Part shown: positions 1 through 7,512 of the stretch, piece by piece
Numbering within the stretch: position 1 is the first letter of the stretch
How the letters are laid out: every line of letters begins with the position of its first letter
NCBI GenBank assembly: GCA_025054755.1
Contig: JANWZH010000003.1
Location: 9,182-36,651, forward strand
DNA from: Patescibacteria group bacterium
GTDB taxonomy: Bacteria > Patescibacteriota > Minisyncoccia > UBA6257 > 2-01-FULL-56-20
Length of the DNA stretch: 27,470 bases
Reading direction: 5' to 3'
The notes under the pieces: generated by a model
What the model was told of the DNA's origin: nothing
Seen by the model: only the letters and a program-made list of their open reading frames with translations
Database searches by the model: none
Made by a program: the position numbers and the translations under genes

Positions 1-471
1 AAATGATCCTCCAGTAACATAGGTATAGTAATTTCCAGATGAAGTAGTATTTATTGGATCTATTGGTAGTTTAGATAATGTTCTACCAAAAGATAATTGA
101 TTGAAATCTATTGGTATCCAGCCAGTACCATCTATTTTTTGAAGATTTTGAGCTGTAGTACATCTATATTGCCAAGGAGAAGGTAGTGGAGGAAGGCCCA
201 AGTTTGCACAAGTTGAGGTAGTATCTGGAATACTTACATAAACAATAGATGATGTGCCCATAAATCCTTTACCTCCTGTATCAGTTTCAAACCAAGATAT
301 GATTTTAGACAAAATTGTTAAATCTTTCAGTCTTTGGCTGTCTCTGGATTGTCTAAGATATTCTTGTGGGTTTAGTATTGTCAATACTGCAGTTGAAAGT
401 ACTGCAAGTATAGCTATAGTTATTAGGAGTTCTACAAGGGTAAAAGAGTTTTGTGATTTTAAATATAACAT
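1..471 (-). CDS. Type IV prepilin / pseudopilin, C-terminus cut by the window edge
   Basis: The frame is open from the ATG at 471 to base 1, giving 157 codons without a stop. The protein starts MLYLKSQNSFTLVELLITIA, a class III (prepilin) signal: a short basic leader, the processing site before Phe10, Glu at +5 (residue 14), then a hydrophobic helix to about residue 31. The next stretch, NPQEYLRQSRDSQRLKDL, resembles the INP...ARDSQR signature common in pilins of CPR bacteria. The globular part has two cysteines near residues 89 and 104 that could form a disulfide. The residue before the cut is Ser9 rather than the usual Gly. The gene lies 18 bases after the VanY-type gene and is probably co-transcribed. 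The product should be a pilus or competence-type filament subunit; whether it is a major or minor pilin cannot be told. Confidence 0.85.
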   Translation of the reverse strand, partial: MLYLKSQNSFTLVELLITIAILAVLSTAVLTILNPQEYLRQSRDSQRLKDLTILSKIISWFETDTGGKGFMGTSSIVYVSIPDTTSTCANLGLPPLPSPWQYRCTTAQNLQKIDGTGWIPIDFNQLSFGRTLSKLPIDPINTTSSGNYYTYVTGGSF

Positions 472-489
472 ATTGATTTTAATAATTAT

Positions 490-1395
490 TTAGTTTCTAT
501 CAAATATATAAATTAAATATTGATCTATTTCTTTTTGATCTAATTCATAAAAATATTTTTTATTTTCATAAAGATATTTTGCTAATTTAATACCTACAAA
601 TCTCCAATGCCATGGCTCAAAAATATAATATTTATTATTCTCAGGATAAGATAAAACAAAACCATATTTATAAGCATTATTTTTTAACCAATTATAAGCT
701 TTGGTTTTTCCAAAATTATCAAAATTATTACCTAATTCATCTGTTGTAAAATCTACTGTTGTTCCTAATTGATGTTCAGAATAACCTTGATCAGCTGAAA
801 ACTTATTAGCTCCAGAACCATAGACAATAGTATATTGAGATTTTAAACCGACTTGTTCCATAAAAGATCTATAAGCTGAAATAATTTTTAAATTAATTCC
901 AAAAATACTAGCATCATTTAACATATTAATTAAAAATGGCAAAACTTCAGTATGAATATATTTTTCTTTTCCTCCGTAAGTATATTTTGAATCAATTAAA
1001 GAAATATTTTTAGGAACATAATTTTCGTTTAAAAAATAAACTTTAGAATATTTTTTTAATAATTCTTTATCTAAACTAACAAATTTTGATAATTGACCAA
1101 CTTGATTGTTTATAAAATTAATTTGGTTTTCAAATAATTGATTTTTGCTTTGTTCGTTTGCTAATAAATTACTTAAATTTAAATTATTTTCTTTTAATTC
1201 TCTAATTTCTTTTAGGGCATTTAAATTTTCTTCATTTAATTTACTGATTTGATTTAAATAATTAATTTCTTTAAAAGAATTATTTTTAAAATCCATAAAA
1301 TATTTAAAAATAATTAAACTAATTAAAATTAATAAAATAACTAAAGATAAATAAGGTGTAATTAATTTCAATTTATCTTGATATTTAGAAATCAT
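490..1395 (-). CDS. Membrane-anchored D-alanyl-D-alanine carboxypeptidase, VanY/M15B type
   Basis: The 301-residue protein has one membrane segment (about 13-31), a coiled coil (about 40-108), and a C-terminal M15 peptidase domain (about 140-290). The zinc and catalytic signature is intact: SEHQLGTTVDF at 206-216 gives His208 and Asp215, and EPWHWR at 260-265 gives Glu260 and His263. Known members trim the terminal D-Ala from peptidoglycan stem peptides; a type II anchor would put this domain outside the membrane. The coiled coil may hold the enzyme away from the membrane or recruit it to a division complex (inference). It starts 7 bases after the enolase stop, so it is in the same operon. 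There is no vancomycin-resistance context, so this is a wall-maintenance enzyme. Confidence 0.88.
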   Translation of the reverse strand: MISKYQDKLKLITPYLSLVILLILISLIIFKYFMDFKNNSFKEINYLNQISKLNEENLNALKEIRELKENNLNLSNLLANEQSKNQLFENQINFINNQVGQLSKFVSLDKELLKKYSKVYFLNENYVPKNISLIDSKYTYGGKEKYIHTEVLPFLINMLNDASIFGINLKIISAYRSFMEQVGLKSQYTIVYGSGANKFSADQGYSEHQLGTTVDFTTDELGNNFDNFGKTKAYNWLKNNAYKYGFVLSYPENNKYYIFEPWHWRFVGIKLAKYLYENKKYFYELDQKEIDQYLIYIFDRN

Positions 1396-1402
1396 AAATA
1401 AA

Positions 1403-2572
1403 TTATTGATTAGCTATTTCTAAAAGACGATTATATTTTGCAACTCGTTCTCCCCTAGCTGGAGCGCCCAATTTAAAACCATTTGCTGCAACTCCATATG
1501 CTAAATCAGCAATTAAATCATCATTAGTTTCACCACTTCGATGCGAAACAATTATCCACCAATTTTTTTGTTTTGCAAATTGAATTGCTTCTATTGTTTC
1601 TGAAATTGTTCCAATTTGATTTGGTTTAATAATAACAGAATTAATACTATTTTCTGAATCAGCTTTTTTAAAACTATTAATATTAGTTGTCGTTAAATCA
1701 TCCCCGCAAATATAAACATTTTTTAATTTTAATTTTAATTTTTTAAATTGTTCAAAATCTTCTTCAGCAAAAGGATCTTCTAAATAAATTAAATTAATTT
1801 TTTTTATTAATTTTAAATAAAATTTTTCTAATTTATCATTTGATAAATTAATAGAATTTGCTGCAGCATCTAGCCCAAAATAAAATTCTTTATCTAAATT
1901 TAATTTTTTTAATATTTTAGATATTATTTCAAACGGTTCAAAATCATTTTTAAAATTTGGCGCATAACCACCCTCATCTCCAATATTTATAGCATTATTA
2001 CCTTTGATTTTTTTTAATTCTTTACCTAATTCCAAATATAAAATCCTAGCCAAGTTGATAGCTTTTAAAATATCATTAGTTTTAGGAATAATTAAATATT
2101 CTTGGAATTTTAAATTGTTTCCAGCATGTAAACCACCATTTATAACATTAACAAACAAATAGGGCATTTTTGGTTTAATTTTTAAATTCTTTAAATTAAC
2201 TAAATTATTAAAATAATCATAAAGCTCAATGTGCTTGAAATAAGCATTTAATTTAGCAAAACAATATGAAAAAGCTAAAATCGTATTTCCTCCTAAATAA
2301 GATTTGTTTACTGTTTTATCTAATGAAATTAAAAAATGATCAAATTCTTGTTGAGATTTAAAATCTTTATTTTTAATTTTAGAAAAAATATATTTTGCTT
2401 TTAAAATAGCTTGATCAGGATCTAAATTAAAAACCTCATTTTTGCCAGTACTTTTACCGGAAGGCACAGATGATTTTACCCCAATATTTTTTTCGTTATA
2501 AAGTTCTAATTCAATTGTCCAATTACTTCTTGAATCTAAAATTTTTTTAATATTATAATCTAAAATTTTCAT
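1403..2572 (-). CDS. eno: Enolase (phosphopyruvate hydratase), short divergent form
   Basis: This converts 2-phosphoglycerate to phosphoenolpyruvate in glycolysis. At 389 residues it is shorter than the usual 420-430. The known active-site residues are all present: the mobile loop SGKSTG (38-43), His149, Glu158, Glu200, the Mg ligands Asp235, Glu265 and Asp291, the base Lys316, the SHRSGE motif with His344, and Lys367 before GAPARGER. The normally near-invariant N-terminal DSRGNPT is here DSRSNWT (13-19), and the C-terminal tail ends soon after the last helix. The stop of the upstream dehydrogenase directly abuts this ATG (no gap), which points to translational coupling. I take it as a functional but streamlined enolase. 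Confidence 0.95.
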   Translation of the reverse strand: MKILDYNIKKILDSRSNWTIELELYNEKNIGVKSSVPSGKSTGKNEVFNLDPDQAILKAKYIFSKIKNKDFKSQQEFDHFLISLDKTVNKSYLGGNTILAFSYCFAKLNAYFKHIELYDYFNNLVNLKNLKIKPKMPYLFVNVINGGLHAGNNLKFQEYLIIPKTNDILKAINLARILYLELGKELKKIKGNNAINIGDEGGYAPNFKNDFEPFEIISKILKKLNLDKEFYFGLDAAANSINLSNDKLEKFYLKLIKKINLIYLEDPFAEEDFEQFKKLKLKLKNVYICGDDLTTTNINSFKKADSENSINSVIIKPNQIGTISETIEAIQFAKQKNWWIIVSHRSGETNDDLIADLAYGVAANGFKLGAPARGERVAKYNRLLEIANQ

Positions 2573-3577
2573 TTAATTAATTTTATTTTGAGGCGCCCCA
2601 TTTATAAAAGATAAAATATTTTCTATGGTAATATTTAAAATTCTCTCTAAAGCTTCCTGAGAATTAAAAGCATTATGAGGAGTTATTAAAACATTTGGCA
2701 TCTTCATTAAAATATGATTAGCAATAATAGTTTTTAACTCCGCTTCATTAGGATGTCTGTTTTTTAAAGTAAATAATTCATCTTTAACCTCGCCCTCTTC
2801 TTCTAAAACATCAAGTCCTGCGCCAGCTAAAATTTTCTGATCTAAGGCCAAAATTAAACTTTCGGTTTCAACAATTGCACCTCGAGCAGTATTAATTAAA
2901 TAAGCCCCTTTTTTGATCTTTAAAATATTATTTTTATTAATTAAATGATGGGTTGATTCAGAATATGGACAATGAATAGAAATAATATCAGAATTAGCCA
3001 ATAAATCATCTAAATTAACATAAGAATAACCAATTTCTTTAGCAAAATTTTCGTTTGGATAAGGATCATAAGCTAAAACATTCATACCGAAACCTTTAGC
3101 AATTTTAATAGCCTCACGACCAATTCTACCAGTTCCAATAATACCTATTGTTTTCCCTTTTAAATCGGTTCCTCTTAAATTTTTAACATCAAAAATAGCT
3201 GATTCTTTTATTTGATCAATTGCTTGATAAATTTTTCTGGTTAAATTTAAAATTAAACCAAAAGTAAATTCAGCTACAGTGTTATCACCATATCCTGGAA
3301 CATATAAAACCGATATATTTCTTTTTTTGCATTCTTCTATGTCAATATGATCAAATCCAGTTGAACGAGTTGTAATGCATTTTAAATTAGGAAAATAATC
3401 TAGAACTTTAGAATTAATTTTAGAATCTACAAAAATTGAAATAATATCAAAATCATTATTTTCTGGTAATAATAAATCATCAATTTTTTGATTATAAAAA
3501 TAAAGTTGATGATTGTTCAATTTTTGATTAACATTTTTTTCTTCCCAACCTTCTATTTCAAAAAATCCTATTTTCAT
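2573..3577 (-). CDS. D-2-hydroxyacid dehydrogenase, D-lactate dehydrogenase-like
   Basis: The 334-residue enzyme is an NAD-dependent D-isomer-specific 2-hydroxyacid dehydrogenase. It has a split catalytic domain, a Rossmann domain with GTGRIG (148-153) and Asp171 after the second strand (favouring NAD over NADP), and the catalytic triad Arg232 (TARGAIV), Glu261 (LDVLEEEG) and His301 (TPHNAF). The 29-residue Arg-to-Glu spacing matches Lactobacillus D-lactate dehydrogenase. An in-frame ATG lies upstream at 3622, but that extension (MFGHLIKV...) would overlap the preceding gene and is not family-like, so I start at MKIGFFEIEGWE. Sitting beside enolase, it probably reoxidises NADH by reducing pyruvate to D-lactate; another 2-oxoacid substrate is possible. 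Confidence 0.88.
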   Translation of the reverse strand: MKIGFFEIEGWEEKNVNQKLNNHQLYFYNQKIDDLLLPENNDFDIISIFVDSKINSKVLDYFPNLKCITTRSTGFDHIDIEECKKRNISVLYVPGYGDNTVAEFTFGLILNLTRKIYQAIDQIKESAIFDVKNLRGTDLKGKTIGIIGTGRIGREAIKIAKGFGMNVLAYDPYPNENFAKEIGYSYVNLDDLLANSDIISIHCPYSESTHHLINKNNILKIKKGAYLINTARGAIVETESLILALDQKILAGAGLDVLEEEGEVKDELFTLKNRHPNEAELKTIIANHILMKMPNVLITPHNAFNSQEALERILNITIENILSFINGAPQNKIN

Positions 3578-3602
3578 AATAAATATTTTTAAATATGCGA
3601 CT

Positions 3603-3800
3603 TTAATTAAATGGCCAAACACTTGGCCAAAGATTTAAAAATTTTAATAATTTCATACCTAACACTGGAATAAAATAAACTATATATACCCATAGTTTAA
3701 TTAAAAAACTAATAATTGGCCAAAATGGTCCTAAAAACTCAATTAATTTTTCCATTCCCTGCATAAATAAATCAATAATCTGATTCAAATTACTATTCAT
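3603..3800 (-). CDS. Small hydrophobic protein, function unknown
   Basis: This 65-residue protein (MNSNLNQIIDLF...) is mostly hydrophobic, with one or two membrane segments at roughly 20-50, and ends in a tryptophan- and proline-rich tail, NLWPSVWPFN. An alternative ATG at 3836 would add twelve residues, but the start at 3800 fits a possible promoter immediately upstream. It is the first gene of the leftward run small protein - dehydrogenase - enolase - VanY - pilin, 25 bases before the dehydrogenase start. I do not recognise a family. The aromatic, membrane-embedded character argues against a chance frame, but its existence rests on composition and position only. Confidence 0.55.
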   Translation of the reverse strand: MNSNLNQIIDLFMQGMEKLIEFLGPFWPIISFLIKLWVYIVYFIPVLGMKLLKFLNLWPSVWPFN

Positions 3801-3808
3801 ATATTTTA

Positions 3809-3836
3809 ATTTTAAATTAAATATTAAAAAATTCAA
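3809..3836 (-). promoter_or_regulatory. Possible sigma-70 promoter for the 3800-490 gene run
   Basis: On the minus strand TTGAAT (3836-3831), a 16-base spacer and TAAAAT (3814-3809) precede the ATG at 3800 by 8 bases. The predicted start of transcription would fall at or within a few bases of the start codon. The region is so AT-rich that partial matches are expected by chance, so this is a weak call. Confidence 0.3.
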
Positions 3837-3927
3837 ATAAATTGAATTAAATTTAAATTAATGTTATTTTAATAATAATTAAAAATATTTATTGAAAAAT
3901 ATTTATTAAATTAATCCAAACAAAACT

Positions 3928-5733
3928 ATGACTGAAATTGCTATTGAAAATATAAAAAATATTAGAAATTTTGTAATTATTGCTCATATTGATGCTGGCA
4001 AATCTACTTTAGCTGATAGATTGCTCGAAGTAACAAAAACTATTGATTCTAGAAAAATGAAACCTCAATATTTAGATCAACTAGACCTAGAAAGAGAAAG
4101 AGGTATTACAATTAAAATGGCTCCAGTCAGAATGAAATATTTTTTTGATAACAAAGAATATATTCTTAATTTAATTGACACACCAGGGCATTCTGATTTT
4201 TCATATGAAGTTTCTAGAGCCCTAGCAGCTGTTGAAGGAGCTATACTTTTGGTTGATGCAACAAAAGGAATTCAGGCTCAAACCTTATCTAATTTTTATG
4301 CTGCTCAAAAAGCTGGCTTGAAAATTATTGGCGCTATAAATAAGGTTGATTTATTTAATTCAAATGATCAAAGACTAAAAGAAATGGTTAAACAAACTGC
4401 TAATTTGATCAACTCATCTCCAGAAAATATACATTTAATTTCAGCCAAAACAGGATTTGGAATTGATTTATTATTAAAAGATATTATACAAAAACTAAAC
4501 CCACCCCAAATTTATAAATCTAATTATAACAATGAATGTAAAGCTTTAATTTTTGATTCAATTTATGATGAAAATAAAGGGGTAATTGCATATGTTAGAA
4601 TATTTAAAGGTAATTTTAAGCCACAAGAAAACGTTAAATTGTTCTCTCCTAATAAAGAATTTAAAATCAAAGAATTAGGATATTTTAGTCCAGAATTAAA
4701 ACCAGCTAAAGAATTAGATATTGGTGAAATTGGATATATTGCCACTGGGATTAAAGAACCTTCTTTAATTTATGTTGGAGATACTATTTTAAAAAATTCT
4801 AATAATCCTCTACCAGGATATAAAAAAGTTAAATCAGTTGTTTTTGTTTCTTTTTATCCAGATAAAAATACAAAATTTGAAGAATTAAAAAAGGCCTTTG
4901 AAAAATTACATCTTTCTGACGCAGCATTAAATTTTGAAATAGAAAGCAATGATGCTTTGGGTCGTGGTCTAAAAGTTGGATTTTTAGGCAAACTTCATTT
5001 TGATATTATAGCTACTAGGCTTCAAAGAGAATTTAACCTAGATTTTTTTACAACATTCCCATCTATTCAATGGAAAATTAAAGATGAAAAAGGAGAAAGA
5101 TATATTAATGATCCAAACATGTTTCCAGACAAACCCACAAATGTTTGGCAACAAATGATTAATTTACAAATTATTACTCCCCCTGAATATTTAAATGCTA
5201 TAACTAAATTACAAAATATTTTTGAATTAAAAATTTTAGAAACTAAAGTTTTGAATAATCAAATTTTAATTATAGCTAAAATGCCGCTTTTAGAATTAAT
5301 TTATGATTTTGATGATAAATTAAAATCTGTCTCTTCTGGATTTGCTTCTTTTAGTTATGAAATTAATGGAGAAGAAAAAGCTACAGCAGCTAAATTAGAA
5401 ATTTTAATTAATAATACCTTAATTAAACCATTAACTAGAATAGTTCCCGAAAAAGATATAGAAAAAGAAGCACGTAATTCTGTATTAAAATTAAAAGAAG
5501 TTTTACCCAAAGAACAATTTGCTCAAGCTATACAAGCTAAAGCTTTTGGAAGGATTATTGCTAGAGAAAATATTCCAGCACTTAGAAAAGATGTTACTGG
5601 TTATTTATATGGCGGTGATCGAACTAGAAAAATGAAACTTTGGAAAAAACAGCAAGAAGGAAAAAAGAAATTAAAATCAATATCCAAAACCAATATTTCT
5701 CCAGAAGTATTTAAACAAATCTTAAAAAAATAA
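3928..5733 (+). CDS. lepA: Elongation factor 4 (LepA), ribosomal back-translocating GTPase
   Basis: The 601-residue protein has the LepA layout: GTPase domain (about 11-190), domain II, the EF-G-like domains III and V, and the LepA-specific C-terminal domain, with YGGDRTRKMKLWKKQQEGKK near the end. GTPase motifs are P-loop AHIDAGKST (19-27), switch II DTPGH (84-88, with catalytic-type His88), NKVD (138-141) and a SAK G5 motif. The P-loop carries Ala23 where LepA normally has His (AHIDHGKS); EF-G has Ala here. LepA acts on stalled or misphased ribosomes and affects initiation and biogenesis. It stands alone on the plus strand, divergent from the small membrane protein gene and ending 2 bases from the convergent pilB copy. 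No Shine-Dalgarno is seen before the ATG. Confidence 0.96.
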   Translation: MTEIAIENIKNIRNFVIIAHIDAGKSTLADRLLEVTKTIDSRKMKPQYLDQLDLERERGITIKMAPVRMKYFFDNKEYILNLIDTPGHSDFSYEVSRALAAVEGAILLVDATKGIQAQTLSNFYAAQKAGLKIIGAINKVDLFNSNDQRLKEMVKQTANLINSSPENIHLISAKTGFGIDLLLKDIIQKLNPPQIYKSNYNNECKALIFDSIYDENKGVIAYVRIFKGNFKPQENVKLFSPNKEFKIKELGYFSPELKPAKELDIGEIGYIATGIKEPSLIYVGDTILKNSNNPLPGYKKVKSVVFVSFYPDKNTKFEELKKAFEKLHLSDAALNFEIESNDALGRGLKVGFLGKLHFDIIATRLQREFNLDFFTTFPSIQWKIKDEKGERYINDPNMFPDKPTNVWQQMINLQIITPPEYLNAITKLQNIFELKILETKVLNNQILIIAKMPLLELIYDFDDKLKSVSSGFASFSYEINGEEKATAAKLEILINNTLIKPLTRIVPEKDIEKEARNSVLKLKEVLPKEQFAQAIQAKAFGRIIARENIPALRKDVTGYLYGGDRTRKMKLWKKQQEGKKKLKSISKTNISPEVFKQILKK

Positions 5734-5735
5734 AA

Positions 5736-7469
5736 TTAAAAATAATCTTCAGTCCCACCTAAAATTTCTTCTATAGAAACAATTCCATCTAAAGCTTTTA
5801 AAATTCCATCTTGACGCATTGTAATCATTTTTTGTTTTTTAGCTTCTTCTAAAAGTTTTTGATTAGTTGGATTAGAAATGATAATTTCTTCTAAAGTTGC
5901 AGTCATTTCAAAAACCTCAAAAATAGCAACTCTTCCCAAAATTCCTTTGCCCCGACAAATATTACATCCTTGCGAATAATAAATTTTATACGGTTTACTA
6001 TATTTAGATTTTATTTCGTCTGGTAAAATTTCTAAATTTTTCTCAATAATATCCTGAACTTTATCAGTAGCTACTTTTTCTTGTTTACAATTTTGACATA
6101 ATTTTCCAAAAAGACGCTGCGCAATCATTAAATTTAAAGAAGATGGTAAAAGAAAGGGCTCAACTCCCATATCAATTAATCTAGGAATAACACCTAATGA
6201 ATTATTTGTATGAAGAGTTGATAAAACAATATGACCAGTTAAAGCAGCCTGAACAGCTAATGAGGCTGTTTCAGTATCACGCATTTCACCAACCATAATA
6301 ATATCTGGATCTTGTCTTAAAATTTGACGTAAACCAGAAGCAAAATCATAACCAATTTCGGGATGGACTTGAGATTGATTAAGTCCAGAAATAAAATATT
6401 CAACTGGATCTTCTAAACTAACAATATTAACACTTTCTTTATTTAATTCTTGCAAAAAAGCATACAAAGTTGTTGTTTTACCAGAACCAGTTGGACCAGT
6501 AATTAAAACCATACCATAAGGTTTTTTTAACCCCCTTTGTACTTTTTCTAAATTTAAACCGCTTAATCCTAATTCATTAAAATTTTTAATGCCAACAGTT
6601 GGATCTAAAACACGAATAGCTGCTTTTTCTCCTAATGGAGTTGGGAAAGTTGATACCCTAAAATCAATATCTTTATCAAAAATTTTTGCTCTAAATCTTC
6701 CATCTTGAGGAATTCTTGTTTCATCTATTTTTAAATTAGATATAACCTTAATTCTTGAAATAATAGGTTGACTTAATTCTACTGGCAAACTTGCAGCCTC
6801 GCGTAATTCACCATCTATTCTAAAACGAATTCTTAATCTTTTTTCCTGCGGCTCAATATGTATATCAGATGCTCTTCGATCAACTGCTTCTTTTAAGGTT
6901 TCTGAAACAATTTTAATAATTGGAGCTTCTTCTTTTCCGGTTGATAAATTTTCTTCTAAACTAATTGATTTTCTACTAGATGTTTCCCCCTGTTTTAAAC
7001 CTAAAGATTTTAAAGCATAAGCTATTTCATTTTTATAAGGAGAATATTTTGACAAAACATTAAGCCAATCACCATAAGAAATTATATAAACACCCAAATT
7101 TAATTTATTACGGCGAGCAATAAATTTTAAAACTTCTATTGCTTTTTCGTCATCTGGAGAAATCATCCCAACAAACAAATTATTACCATCCAAACCTACA
7201 GGTGCTATACCATAAGTTCTAGCTGTTTCTTCTGGAATAATACTTAAAAGATTTTCATCAATCTTATTTAAATCTATTTTTATGACGGGAATGTCAAAAA
7301 TCTTGCTTTTTAAATTTGCAATATCTAAATCTGAAACTAATTTCTTATCAAAAATAATTTGCTCAACATTTTGACCACTAATTAAAGCTTCACGTTTAAT
7401 TTGATTAACCCTAATATCATCTAAAAGATTTTCTTTTAATAAAGCATTTATTAATTGTTCGTCTGTCAT
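5736..7469 (-). CDS. pilB: Type IV pilus / type II secretion assembly ATPase, PilB/GspE family (copy 1)
   Basis: The 577-residue protein has an N-terminal MshEN-like region (about 1-150) and a hexameric motor domain. Walker A is GPTGSGKT (325-332), the Asp box lies around SLEDPVEY (351-358), Walker B is IIMVGEMRD (390-398), the His box is STLHTN, and a tetracysteine zinc site is formed by Cys458/461 and Cys502/505. Length, the zinc site and the N-terminal domain mark an extension ATPase (PilB/GspE), not the shorter retraction motor PilT. It lies 43 bases downstream of a paralogue (7513-9228) that shares all motifs but is clearly diverged. Walker B reads GEMRD where most relatives have GEIRD. 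It likely powers pilin assembly or DNA uptake at the inner membrane. Confidence 0.94.
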   Translation of the reverse strand: MTDEQLINALLKENLLDDIRVNQIKREALISGQNVEQIIFDKKLVSDLDIANLKSKIFDIPVIKIDLNKIDENLLSIIPEETARTYGIAPVGLDGNNLFVGMISPDDEKAIEVLKFIARRNKLNLGVYIISYGDWLNVLSKYSPYKNEIAYALKSLGLKQGETSSRKSISLEENLSTGKEEAPIIKIVSETLKEAVDRRASDIHIEPQEKRLRIRFRIDGELREAASLPVELSQPIISRIKVISNLKIDETRIPQDGRFRAKIFDKDIDFRVSTFPTPLGEKAAIRVLDPTVGIKNFNELGLSGLNLEKVQRGLKKPYGMVLITGPTGSGKTTTLYAFLQELNKESVNIVSLEDPVEYFISGLNQSQVHPEIGYDFASGLRQILRQDPDIIMVGEMRDTETASLAVQAALTGHIVLSTLHTNNSLGVIPRLIDMGVEPFLLPSSLNLMIAQRLFGKLCQNCKQEKVATDKVQDIIEKNLEILPDEIKSKYSKPYKIYYSQGCNICRGKGILGRVAIFEVFEMTATLEEIIISNPTNQKLLEEAKKQKMITMRQDGILKALDGIVSIEEILGGTEDYF

Positions 7470-7512
7470 ATTTTTATTATAAATAAAAAATTAAAATTTA
7501 AAAATAATAATA

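Noticed and set aside
254..493. Plus-strand frame of 79 codons at the left end.
   Set aside because: It runs opposite to the prepilin, whose N-terminal signal and CPR-type motif are unmistakable.
490..1395. VanY as vancomycin resistance.
   Set aside because: No VanR/S, VanH, VanA or VanX partners are present; the D-2-hydroxyacid dehydrogenase nearby sits with enolase and lacks a ligase partner, so a fermentative role fits better.
2573..3622. Longer dehydrogenase start at 3622.
   Set aside because: The extra 15 residues are not family-like and would overlap the preceding small gene; MKIGFFEIEGWE at 3577 is a natural start.
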